A DNA stretch of 64,000 nt. Source: Asterias amurensis. Taxonomy: Eukaryota > Echinodermata > Asteroidea > Forcipulatida > Asteriidae. Location of the stretch: contig NC_092656.1 of the NCBI RefSeq assembly GCF_032118995.1, positions 19,116,965 through 19,180,964 on the forward strand, given 5' to 3'. Position 1 is the stretch's first letter. Every line of letters begins with the position of its first letter. The translations under genes were made by a program, and so were the position numbers. The notes beneath the pieces were generated by a model. The model did not search any database. It saw only the letters and a list, made by a program, of their open reading frames with translations, and was not told the DNA's origin. Of this stretch, positions 56,001-64,000 are shown one piece after another.

Positions 56001-58951
56001 AGTCCTTTCACGAAATGGTTTATACTAGCAACAGCTGCAGTCCTTCTCTACGAGTAATTTCTAACGGTAATTCATTTTTGGAGTATTTACTGATTAATGA
56101 CCCTACCTTTGAATATGAACCAACATTAATATTTCAAAGTAAAAGAATTCTGTTATTTATGTGCAGAAGAGGATCAGCTGAAAAGTCTCGCTGTACTACT
56201 GGAGAAAATGAAAGGGATGACCGATGTACTAGATAGCCAACATACCAAAGGTAATTTTATGATTTTATGATTGACAATGTTGAGTTGAAGTTAGTGTGAT
56301 ATGCCACCTACTCCTAGGGCTGAAACAGGGTTACCCCTTTTACAGTCGATACGGATGTAGGCTTGGGTATCATCAGTCCGAAGCCTGGCCGGTAGAGCAG
56401 AAAGCACTACCTCCCCAATTTTATGTAGCAAGTGTTGCGACTGGGATTCGAACCTACACTCTGCTGATCAAACACTAGAGCTTGAATCTGGTGCTCTTAA
56501 CCGCTCGGCCATGACACGTCATTACCTAGCATAATTGCCAGTTACTTATGACCCTCTTTGTACTGACAAAATGACACGTATCGCAGTTGGGCAGTTGGTG
56601 CAAGCTGCACAATGGAACAGCCGGGTGTGGTTTCATGCCATCTTTAGTCTGCAAGCAAAATTGCTCTGAAGTTGTTCAGTTTGTAATTAACTATCCTCCG
56701 CAGGCTAGTCCTGAACAATTGACGTGTTTTTCTCCAGATAAAATAAATCCTGCTCTATGATCTACTTCTCTAGCACTGAGGATTCTGTTCCCAAAAGCTC
56801 CTTGGAATCTAGAACTCCAGGAGTTTATCAAAAGGTGGAAATGCCAAAATCTCAATATACCTCCTAAGATCTGCATCCCAGTTTCAGACTTTTTTGTCAG
56901 GACTGACTCTCACCCTTGTGTTTTCATAACAGTAATTTTAATTGATTGTTTTTCTCTAGGAGCGCCAGCTGTTCAGGAGAAGCTACAACCTCTGACCGTG
57001 ATACAACTTGGCCAACAGGTAAGTGTGTCTTTAACTCAAATTGCTTCACACAAACCTCAATTTATAATGGGTGCGTTCGTTTAGCTTCCCTGGGTAACCC
57101 CGGTCTGCCCCGGTACGTTCGAATAGCTTTGACGGAGCTCACCTGGGTCAACCCCCAGTGCCCTGCCCTGGAGTGGGTCACTTGGGGGTGACCTGAGATG
57201 CATGCCGTCACCACGAGAGGGCGAGTGTTATCGTTCGATTAGCTCTTGTCAGGGGCTCACCCGAGTAAGCACCGAGGGGTAGACCCAGGGAAGCTAAACG
57301 AACGCACCCTTTGTCTGCTTGCTGATAAAAAGGAGCTTTTTATGTCTTCTGATTTTCAGGAATATACTTTTGTATATAGAAACATTTTCACCTAACAAGT
57401 AGGCGCTTTATAAGGCTCAACAATTTACAGAAAGAAAGCAAAATTAATGTGTAGGCAACTATCATGATGCGGGTTTGAGGGAAGTTTGAGAAAGAAGTGA
57501 GTGATGGAACAGAGCGAATGTTTTGAAGAAGGCTATTCCAAAGATTAGGGGTATTAATGTGGAAAGATCTACCTCCCCAGGAACCATAACATTTCAGTTT
57601 TTCAGATCTCATTTTCACGATGGAGCAATTTTCCAAACCTTGTCTCTGCTTATGATTATCATGTTATCTTGTTATTCTCTAGGAGCGTGCCGACCAGCAG
57701 AGTCAGGAGACCAAGCAACTTCTGGAATCCTATAACAACATTGTATCCTTTCAAAATAATCAGACAAAATATTTGTTTTGAAGCTAGTTCATGATCATGA
57801 AAACTCTTGCTCAACTTAATATCTTGCTTTTTATTGACAAAATTTGGAGACCACCCACATTGGGCTAGATAGCTCAGTTGGTAGAGCGCCGGCACGTTAA
57901 ACCGGAGGTCATTGGTTCAAATCCCGCTCTAGTCAATTTTTCTTTGTTCAACCCAAAATCATTTAAAGCCATTATACACTTTCGGTACAGAAAAACAAAC
58001 AAAAGTTCACAGATTTACAAATAATTTACAGGGTTTACTGAAGGTAATGGTGAAAGACTTCTCTTGAAATATTGTTCCATGAAATGCTTTACTTATTGAG
58101 AAAACATTAAAACAATATAAATTCTCGTTAGCGAGAATTACGGATTTATTTTAAACACATGTCATGACACGGCAAAACGCGCGGAAACAAGAGTGGGTTT
58201 TCCCATTATTTTCACCGGACTCCGATGACCGATTGAGCCTAAATTTTCACAGGTTTGTTATTTTATATAGAAGTTGTGATACACTTGGACAGAAGTGTGG
58301 GACTTGGACAATACTGTTTGCCGAAAGTGTATAATGGCTTTAAGTTTCAAAGCTCACATTTTAGCAAGATTTAGCCAAATCATTTACAGGAAGGCCTCAA
58401 ATTTGTCACAAGGCAATTAAGAGTGCCTGTACAGTTTTCCCACCAAGAGGTTATATCTGCAGCGCATCATGGAAAAAGATTAATGTCCTAACACGACTAG
58501 CTATTTTATCTACTCCCCAAGCATTGAGGACACTGTTTGCTAAATCTCCTCCAAATTTCCAGCGATAACCAAAAGGTGTAAAAGTAATTATTTTAGTCTA
58601 CCTCTTAAAGAGCCACTTTGGAGCCAAGTCTTGGACCTTTCTGTTCTTTCACCTCTGAATTGAGAACTTTTGGGATGCTAGGTGGCAGCAGACTTACCAG
58701 GTAAGTCCAGTGTACTCGGAAATGTGCGCATGCTAAGAACTGTGTAAACAATGAACATTTACCTGGTAAGTCTGCTGCCACCTAGCGTTCTAAAGTATCC
58801 CACTGTCAGGTATTTGGTGACCTCTACATGCCCTTTGACCTTAACTTGTCTATATCAGGTCTTGTTGCTGTCACAGCAGTTTGTACAATGGGATGCAGTG
58901 ATGACACGCTATGAGATAGCTGCTAAAGTACGGGAGCCAAACGAGTACTAG
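53050..58951 (+). CDS. DCTN3: Dynactin subunit 3 (p22/p24), seven exons
   Basis: Exons: 53050-53160, 54840-54924, 55330-55416, 56167-56250, 56960-57018, 57683-57742, 58859-58951, giving 192 aa (human DCTN3 is 186). All phases agree. The start MATTSDVLKVLDTRIQILEE and the end YNNIVLLLSQQFVQWD align with human LEEYNKTTMLLSKQFVQWD, which makes the call firm. DCTN3 is a mostly helical subunit of the dynactin shoulder; dynactin links dynein to cargo and to the mitotic spindle. The protein here is helical and heptad-rich throughout. An in-frame upstream ATG at 53008 would add 14 residues, but the 53050 ATG fits the family start. Introns 1-5 have U2-type signals; the last intron has U12-type signals (separate entry). 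The introns hold many MITEs and SINEs. Confidence 0.95.
53405..54670. mobile_element. Large palindromic element, CCGTATGGCGCCACCAC ends, in DCTN3 intron 1
   Basis: The outer ends GTATGGCGCCACCACTTTTT and its complement lie at about 53418 and 54655. Inside these, about 95 bases containing CAGTAACTGGGGCGCTGTAC pair with 54446-54535. A second hairpin fills 53560-53875, with arms CTGTACTTCATCTAGGCCTA and poly(A)/poly(T) plus poly(C)/poly(G) tracts at its feet. The region 53990-54300 is CpG-rich and unpaired. A short relative lies at 62957-63078. Confidence 0.8.
55525..55872. mobile_element. GGCCCAATTTCATAGAGCTG family MITE with insert
   Basis: The ends GGCCCATATTCATAGAGCTG and AGTTCTATTTAAATTGGGCC bound the element. 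About 160 bases at 55547-55705 interrupt it. That insert resembles 60226-60366 (GTTGCCCTATTCTTGGCCTT, AAAATGAAAATGACATTGCC), so it is another dispersed repeat. Confidence 0.72.
56296..56523 (-). mobile_element. tRNA-Leu-like SINE
   Basis: The minus strand reads TGGCCGAGCGGTTAAGAGCA, an anticodon arm with CAA, a long variable arm and GGTTCGAATCCCAGTCGC, all as in a tRNA-Leu. The acceptor stem has mismatches, and a tRNA-unrelated tail with GTAGTGCTTTCTGCTCTACC follows, so it is a SINE. It lies in DCTN3 intron 4. Confidence 0.7.
57068..57310. mobile_element. Palindromic MITE, GGGTGCGTTCGTTTAGCTTC ends (copy 2)
   Basis: It has the same ends as 47455-47612 but a longer, GC-rich interior with GACGGAGCTCACCTGGGT and a CCACGAGAGGGCGAG site. 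It begins 50 bases after the donor of DCTN3 exon 5. Confidence 0.8.
57862..57962 (+). mobile_element. tRNA-derived SINE, cut by a MITE
   Basis: It holds the complete tRNA-like body with TAGCTCAGTTGGTAGAGC and GGTTCAAATCCC, then CAATTTTTCTTTGTTCAACC. At a TTAA in its tail it is broken by the TTAA-B element. The T stem is mispaired, so it is not a working tRNA. Confidence 0.75.
57963..58343. mobile_element. MITE, TTAA-B family, full length
   Basis: TTAA bounds both ends, with the terminal repeat AAAGCCATTATACACTTTCG. It is the better preserved copy of the element at 371-734 and lies inside the DCTN3 U12-type intron. Confidence 0.85.
58662..58806. mobile_element. Palindromic MITE with CTCF-like arms (copy 3)
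   Basis: The arms CTAGGTGGCAGCAGACTTAC and its complement are perfect over more than 25 bases. The loop has GTGCGCATGC. The right edge lies about 50 bases before the last DCTN3 exon and about 30 before the branch site. Confidence 0.87.
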
Positions 58952-59037
58952 AAGTCTCTCCTTTTACTAGGACTTTAAGAAAACTTCCAGCATGTCATCA
59001 TTACTTTTTTTTCCGAATCGATGTTTGTTTTGGTTAG

Positions 59038-59232
59038 TTTCCCAGGTTGTATCGTACACTTGGGTGTGATCCCTGGTTAAATGGCAAATACAGGTTGAAT
59101 GGCATCTAACAGGCACCCTTGAACAAAGAAATTTACAAAATAGGGATACCACCAACATAAGATAGCTCAGCTGGTAGAGCTCTGGTATGTTGATCTGGAT
59201 GTCACAGCTTCAAACCCTACTTTTGTTCAACC
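59038..59232 (+). mobile_element. tRNA-derived SINE
   Basis: It has the head CCCAGGTTGTATCGTACACT, then AGATAGCTCAGCTGGTAGAG and a decayed B box (GCTTCAAACCC), and the tail CTTTTGTTCAACCCA. It lies 90 bases after the DCTN3 stop, probably in its 3' UTR. Confidence 0.72.
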
Positions 59233-59237
59233 CATGG

Positions 59238-59625
59238 TTAAAGGCAGTGGACACTATTGGTAATTACTCAAAATAATTATTGGCACAAAACCTTTCTTGG
59301 TGACGAGTAATGGGGAGAGGTTGATGGTATAAAACATTGTGCGAAACGGCTCTCTCTGAAGTGCCCATAGTTTTCGAGAAAGAAGTAATTTTCCACGAAT
59401 TTGATTTCGAGACCTCAGATTTAGAACTTGAGGTCTCGAAATCAACCATCTAAACACACAAAACTTTGTGTGGCAAGGTTTTTTTTTTCTTACATTATTA
59501 TCTCGCAAGTTCGATGACCGATTGAGCTCAAATTTTCACTGGTTTGTTATTTTTTACATATGTTCAGATACACCAACTGTGAAGGCTAGTCTTTGACAAT
59601 TACCAATAGTGTCCACTGACTTTAA
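59238..59625. mobile_element. MITE, TTAA-A family, full length
   Basis: TTAA bounds both ends, the length is 388 bp and the core hairpin is intact. It directly follows the SINE. Confidence 0.87.
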
Positions 59626-60225
59626 TTTAAAATGGTACCCAGTCGTTTGTCTTTATTGTTTATTCCTTGAAAATTTACTTTCTGCTAACTTGGGTTTGAC
59701 TTCAACAAGGCCTCTTTTCAAAAATCTTTACAAACTTTTAAGAATTTTCTTTTAAGTGGAGGGTCATTTTTAAAGTTTTAAAGTGCAATATTATAATAAA
59801 TGCCGTTTGGAAGTAAGTAGGTGACAGTTGCATAAACGTAGCTCGAAAGGGTCAATGGACATTGGGGTTAGGTTAAAAAAACTAATTCAATCATTTTACT
59901 TTAATTTATTTTATTACTTTTTATTGGAGATAAAAAATTTGCATAAGTCATTGGGACTCCTTTTGTGCATTTACGTGTAGCTATTTGGGGGTATTTCTTT
60001 TTGCTTTGAACATTAATTTCCCCACTTATTTTTTATTTATAGCAGCCAGCAGTTTTATCAAACAGAAGTTAATGCAATGCAGAGGTTTAAAGGAGCAAAC
60101 AAACTAATTAAATACATAAAATATTAATTAATATAAAAACTCTTCAGGTCAAACCAAAACAATTTACATGTACCAACTCCTGACAAAATGTTTTGATTGC
60201 CAAGAAATCAAATAATTTGCATCTG
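59626..60225. other. AT-rich spacer
   Basis: Nothing was recognised except AATAAA at about 59794, a possible but distant polyadenylation signal for DCTN3. Confidence 0.4.
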
Positions 60226-60366
60226 GAATTACAGAGGCCATGGTCTTTGTTGCCCTGGTCTTGGCCTTTTGGTGCCCCTTCAAAAGTTTCAAATATACTT
60301 TCAGATTTTCCAAGTACATGTACCCTATTTAAAATGAAAATGACCTTAGCCCTCTCAAAGAATTTG
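60226..60366. repeat. Dispersed repeat (TTGCCCTGGTCTTGGCCTT)
   Basis: It resembles the insert at 55547-55705 over about 130 bases. It ends exactly where the 16-bp array starts. Nature unknown. Confidence 0.55.
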
Positions 60367-60367
60367 G

Positions 60368-60874
60368 GTCATCTCGTACCCAAGTCAACTCGTACCCAAG
60401 TCAACTCGTACCCAAGTCAACTCGTACCTGAGTCAACACGTACCCAAGTCAACTCGCACCCAAATAAATGTTTACAATTTTCTTTTACTCGTCCTGATAA
60501 ATATTGTAGTTTAATTTATTTATTTATATTGTTAATCATACATTTAGCTATTCATTGTTGCAATGATTTTGTTTTCTTGTTTTTTTTTCATGTTGCAGTT
60601 TTTTTTTTACTTAGGCCCTATCGGTGGGGAAAATTAATCAGAGAACTTTTTTTTAATATAGGCTTGTTAGAATGAATTTTTTGGGTTTTTTTATTCGGAA
60701 AAAGATAATAAGAATTTACGCAAAGTGTTTTGGTTGGAAAAAGTGGAACAGTATATTTGTTAAAATGTACGAGTTGACTTTGGTACGAGTTGACTTGGGT
60801 ACAATATTTTGGGTACGAGTTGACTTGGGTACGAGTTGACTTGGGTACGAGTTGACTTGGGTACGAGTTGACCT
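60368..60874. repeat. Inverted arrays of a 16-bp unit
   Basis: The left array (60368-60463) has six units of GTCAACTCGTACCCAA. The right array (about 60766-60874) has six to seven units of the complement, TTGGGTACGAGTTGAC. About 300 bases of AT-rich, T-tract-rich DNA lie between. The open frame across the left array is a by-product of the 16-bp period. Confidence 0.9.
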
Positions 60875-60879
60875 GTTTC

Positions 60880-61296
60880 TCAAATACAAAAATCCAGACC
60901 TGACATATAAATCATTCATTAGGGGTGAAACATGATGTCGTTGAAATACTTACTAAAATGCATCGGTCAGTTTCTTAACTTATTTTTTCCCGCACCGTGT
61001 TATTTTTTTAATGCGAAAATTAAAATATGCATTTACTGTTGAATCAGTAATTTGGTGTCCTTAAACATGGATTTCTTTCTGAGTTTATTGTCACTGTGTG
61101 TCAAGCCCATCCATCACTATCAGTTTACTGCTTCAATCTGTATGACCTTTTTATAAAGGAGTGACCATCATCTGATTACAGGATTGGACGCACTTTAGAA
61201 AAGGCTAATCTTTTATTATACAGTTCACTGCTTTTATTCAATTCTCACCTTGGTCCAGATATGCGCAAGAAGAGATTGGTACAAAGTTCACACCTG
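60880..61296. other. AT-rich spacer
   Basis: No gene or repeat was recognised. Confidence 0.4.
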
Positions 61297-61537
61297 GGCC
61301 CAATTTCATAGAGCTGCTAAGCACAAAATTTGCTTAGCATGAGATTTCTTCCTTGATAAAAACAGGATCACCATCTGAATTTCTATTCGTTGCATATTGC
61401 TTGGTACTGGTATTCAGCTGTTTTTTCTAATCCTGAAAATCAAGTGGAAATTCGGTAGATAATCCTGTTTTTATCAAGGAAAAAATTCATGCTAAGCAAA
61501 TTTTTTGTGCTTAGCAGCTCTATGAAATTGGGCTCTG
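61297..61537. mobile_element. GGCCCAATTTCATAGAGCTG family MITE
   Basis: This is a complete palindromic copy with GGGCCCAATTTCATAGAGCT and GCTCTATGAAATTGGGC ends and paired TTATCAAGGAA/TTCCTTGATAA arms. Confidence 0.82.
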
Positions 61538-62554
61538 TACAAATTATTATTACTCTTGGGCCATAGTAGTAGAGCAAGTGTGTAGTCATTTAGTTGTGAC
61601 TGCATATCTTGCTTGATTGACCTAAAATTTGCTTGTTCTTAAAATGCTCACACCCCAAGCTTCCGACACCCCTAACCTGTTTCTGATATATTTGTTTACC
61701 CTCAGAAAAGTTAGGAATTGTTTCGTTTATGTCAGCCGTTTGAAACAATTTGTCCATGGCATTTTCCCAACTTCCCAACTTGAACCCCCTCGTAAAGTAA
61801 TACCCGCCCCCTCTGGGCGCCGTAACGCGTTATTTTGCAGGGGACAGTTTTTGTAAATGTAATTTGTCAGTTACTCTCCAAGTTGATTGGTTATCTGCAG
61901 ATGTTTCCAGGAAATATTAATGGAATAAACGTATGGTTTTGTTTCGGTTGTTATGAAAAGTAAACGTAGGGTTTATTAATGGAATCACACTAAAATGTAA
62001 AACGTATGGTTTTGTTTCGGTTGTTATGAAAAGTAAACGTAGGGTTTATTTCGTCATCTCCCACCCCCCCCCCCCCCCCACCTCCCCGTACATTCCAAAA
62101 CAACTCATCATTTTAGCCAGTTATTCTTGTGAAATGCCCCACGTGGTTGAATCATCAACGCCCGGTGGTTCACCCGGAACTTCCGCTAACTTTCTTGGTA
62201 AAGGACACGTGGGCCTTAAAATTTAGTAATAATAAAGTAATAAATAAGATATGCGACTGTGGGGTGGGGGCGCTTTTTCTCACTTCAAAGAATGATTTCG
62301 CTTTCGTTTCTCGATGAACAAAATCTGCATCAAGAGATAGCGAGAACCAGTGAGTTTTGTGCGGTGGTTTGTGGCGTATTAACGGTCGGGAACCATTTCT
62401 GTTTATGTGCTATTTTGCTACCCCTCGTGCCTCTCGTCAACTACACGGAAGGGTGCGGATTCGGGTGAAATTTCGACATTCCCTCCTCGGTTTCAGTTGC
62501 GTGGAGTAGTTCGTCCAGAGGTTTTGGAGACATCAGTCCAACTCCTGGGACATA
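61538..62554 (+). promoter_or_regulatory. Upstream region and 5' UTR of LARP6
   Basis: It includes a direct repeat of AAACGTATGGTTTTGTTTCG (about 61927 and 61999) and a poly(C) run at about 62064-62080. A less AT-rich stretch at 62260-62550 is probably the promoter and leader. No TATA box is clear. Confidence 0.45.
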
Positions 62555-64000
62555 ATGAGCGAATCTGCGGCATTGGAAACGACTGAGAACGGCTCATGCA
62601 GCCCGGTAATGTCGGAGCATCTGGTGATCGAAAAGCCGGTATCGGTGTCGGAAATCGGGTCTTTATCGCCTACTGCTAGTTCAGTATCAACCGCACGCAG
62701 TAGCCCTCCATCATGTCCATTGGTAAATAAATATTGACATCAAAATCACATCAAATATTAAATTAAATACTCCTGATTGGCTCCTAGCTTAGGGAAGTAC
62801 CAAGTACTAAACTAGTTGTCCAGTTAGTAGTGAATTTTAATTTGTCTGTCAACATCTTCATCTTTTTTATTCAATTTCAACAAGAGAAGAGTGACTGGAA
62901 GTGCTGCCTTTTTTACTTGGAATAATTTCATTTTCTCATTCTGATCTGAGCAAAAGTTTCCGCATGGTGCCACCACTTTTTCATTCGATATGAAATAATA
63001 TAGTATCTAATTTACCTCAATGAGATATCCCTTTTTGTTAAAATGAGTGAAAAGGTGGTGGCGCCATACGGAAAGTTATCCTGATCTGATTCTGTATCCA
63101 TCATCTTGCTACAGTGCTACCACTTTTGCACTTATTTTTACCATTTTACCAGCAAAAGGAATATCTCCCTTGAGTAAAACAAAACCATCAAATCAAAATT
63201 GTTACCTAAAAGTTTATGAAACTCTTATTATTTCATGCATATACATGTATTTCAACTTGTTGTCGTTTTGGTTTACACCTAACTGTAGGTTCAAATTTCC
63301 AGACCACCCGAGCAAGAACCTACCGGTGAAGATGCCTATCCTGAGTCTGCTGACAATTCCAGCAACAGCTCCCTCAGTGAAGATGCTGACACACCCATCA
63401 AGAAGGCAAGTAAATCCGATGACGGAGGAGTGGAGAGTACGGGAGAGAGAGAATGGACGCCCCCTGATGAAGCCCTACAGGCCAAGATCATCAAACAGGT
63501 AGAGTTTTATTTCTCCGATGCCAATATCACCAAAGATGCATTCTTGTTAAAGCATGTGCGGCGAAATAAAGAGGGCTATGTCAGTCTTAAACTTATCACA
63601 TCGTTTAAGAAGGTCAAGAGCCTGACTAAGGATTGGAGAACTGTACGGCATAGCCTTCAGAGCTCAACAACGTTGGAGGTTAACGATGAGGGAACCAAAG
63701 TGAAGCGGAAGGCCCCTCTACCAGACTACGATGAGACCACTCCATCAAGAACAGTCGTGGTGGTTAATCTACCCACAGAAAACCCATCTATTGAAAGCAT
63801 TGCTGAGCTGTTCAAGCATTGCGGTGACATTTCTTTGGTGAGAATCCTACGCCCTGGTAAAGCTTTCCCACAGGATGTCCGTAAGCACATAGAGAGGCAC
63901 AGTGAAGTCCGTAATAAAGTCTGCGCTCTGGTGGAGTTTGAAACTGGACAGGCCGCCCTGAAGGCTGCCAAGCAAATGAGCGATAAGGACAACTGGCGCA
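62555..64000 (+). CDS. LARP6: La-related protein 6, 5' part (cut by window end)
   Basis: Exon 1 is 62555-62722 (56 codons, Ser/Thr/Pro-rich). Exon 2 starts at 63289 and is open to the last base; donor GTAAAT and acceptor TGTAG are in phase 0. Residues about 112-195 are a La motif: EWTPPDEALQAKIIKQVEFY, FSDANITKDAFLLKHVRRNK and GYVSLKLITSFKKVKSLT all match vertebrate LARP6. An RRM begins at about 211 (RTVVVVNLP) and runs past VCALVEFE. LARP6 binds a stem-loop in the 5' region of collagen mRNAs in vertebrates and takes part in muscle development (as Acheron). The first 110 residues are acidic and low complexity, as in the family. The C-terminal LSA motif would lie outside this window. Confidence 0.93.
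62957..63078. mobile_element. Short MITE, CCGTATGGCGCCACCAC family, in LARP6 intron 1
   Basis: The ends GTTTCCGCATGGTGCCACCA and TGGTGGCGCCATACGGAAAG are inverted. It is a short relative of the 1.27-kb element at 53405-54670, sharing the AATATAGTATCTAATTTACC-like stretch and GATATCCCTTTTTGTTA. Confidence 0.8.

Larger units (their letters stand above)
57743..58858 (+). other. DCTN3: U12-type intron of DCTN3
   Basis: The donor GTATCCTTT (57743-57751) matches the minor-spliceosome consensus RTATCCTTT exactly. The branch site ACCTTAAC (58838-58845) lies 14 bases before the AG, where U12 introns place it (consensus TTCCTTAAC). The U2 donor score would be poor. The intron is phase 0 between YNNI and VLLLSQQF. 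Confidence 0.85.

Noticed and set aside
56430-56515. Candidate tRNA-Leu(CAA), minus strand
   Set aside because: The acceptor stem has mismatches, and a tRNA-unrelated repeat tail continues downstream. It is a tRNA-Leu-derived SINE.
57865-57937. Candidate functional tRNA
   Set aside because: A and B boxes and two stems are good, but the T stem is mispaired and several copies with a common tail exist, so it is a SINE.
60193-60675. 160-codon open frame with repeated STRTQVNS phrases
   Set aside because: The repetition is the 16-bp tandem array read in one frame, not a protein repeat.
1-64000. LTR retrotransposon, Polinton or other virus-like element
   Set aside because: I looked for reverse transcriptase, integrase, capsid or envelope signatures and for long direct terminal repeats, and saw none.

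Overview
This is eukaryotic, deuterostome DNA, most likely from an echinoderm and probably a sea star. The genes are split by many AT-rich introns. Their proteins fit an invertebrate deuterostome, and the non-coding DNA is crowded with short palindromic DNA-transposon relics (MITEs) and tRNA-derived SINEs. The taxon is inferred from this style and was not tested by any search.

Layout. 1-7700: repeats and AT-rich DNA upstream of the first gene. 7704-34594, plus strand: a complete 22-exon ADAMTS gene of about 1263 codons. It encodes signal peptide, propeptide, furin site, zinc protease, disintegrin-like module, a central TSR, Cys-rich region, spacer, three TSRs, a short linker, one more TSR and PLAC. 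It is closest to vertebrate ADAMTS7/ADAMTS12. About 35130-52400: a tandem segmental duplication of roughly 8 kb. Each unit carries a two-exon minus-strand gene for a small secreted HExxH metallopeptidase-like protein. The copy at 48797-50688 is intact (308 aa); the copy at 40969-42020 has a broken frame. 53050-58951, plus strand: dynactin subunit 3 (DCTN3) in seven exons, whose last intron has U12-type (minor spliceosome) signals. 62555 to the window end, plus strand: the 5' part of LARP6, with its La motif and the start of its RRM.

Between and inside the genes are at least twelve palindromic MITE families. Three of them are bounded by TTAA; the commonest has about thirteen copies. There are also tRNA-derived SINEs, minisatellites, a 147-bp tandem repeat, paired inverted arrays of a 16-bp unit, and a hairpin element that holds the first codons of a THAP-type zinc finger. 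Comparing the two duplicated units exposes empty sites, so some insertions can be placed after the duplication.

The genes do not form a functional unit. ADAMTS7/12 acts in the extracellular matrix, the peptidase pair is presumably secreted, DCTN3 belongs to the dynactin motor adaptor, and LARP6 binds RNA. I saw no retroviral or LTR element, no Polinton, no functional tRNA or rRNA gene and no CRISPR array.
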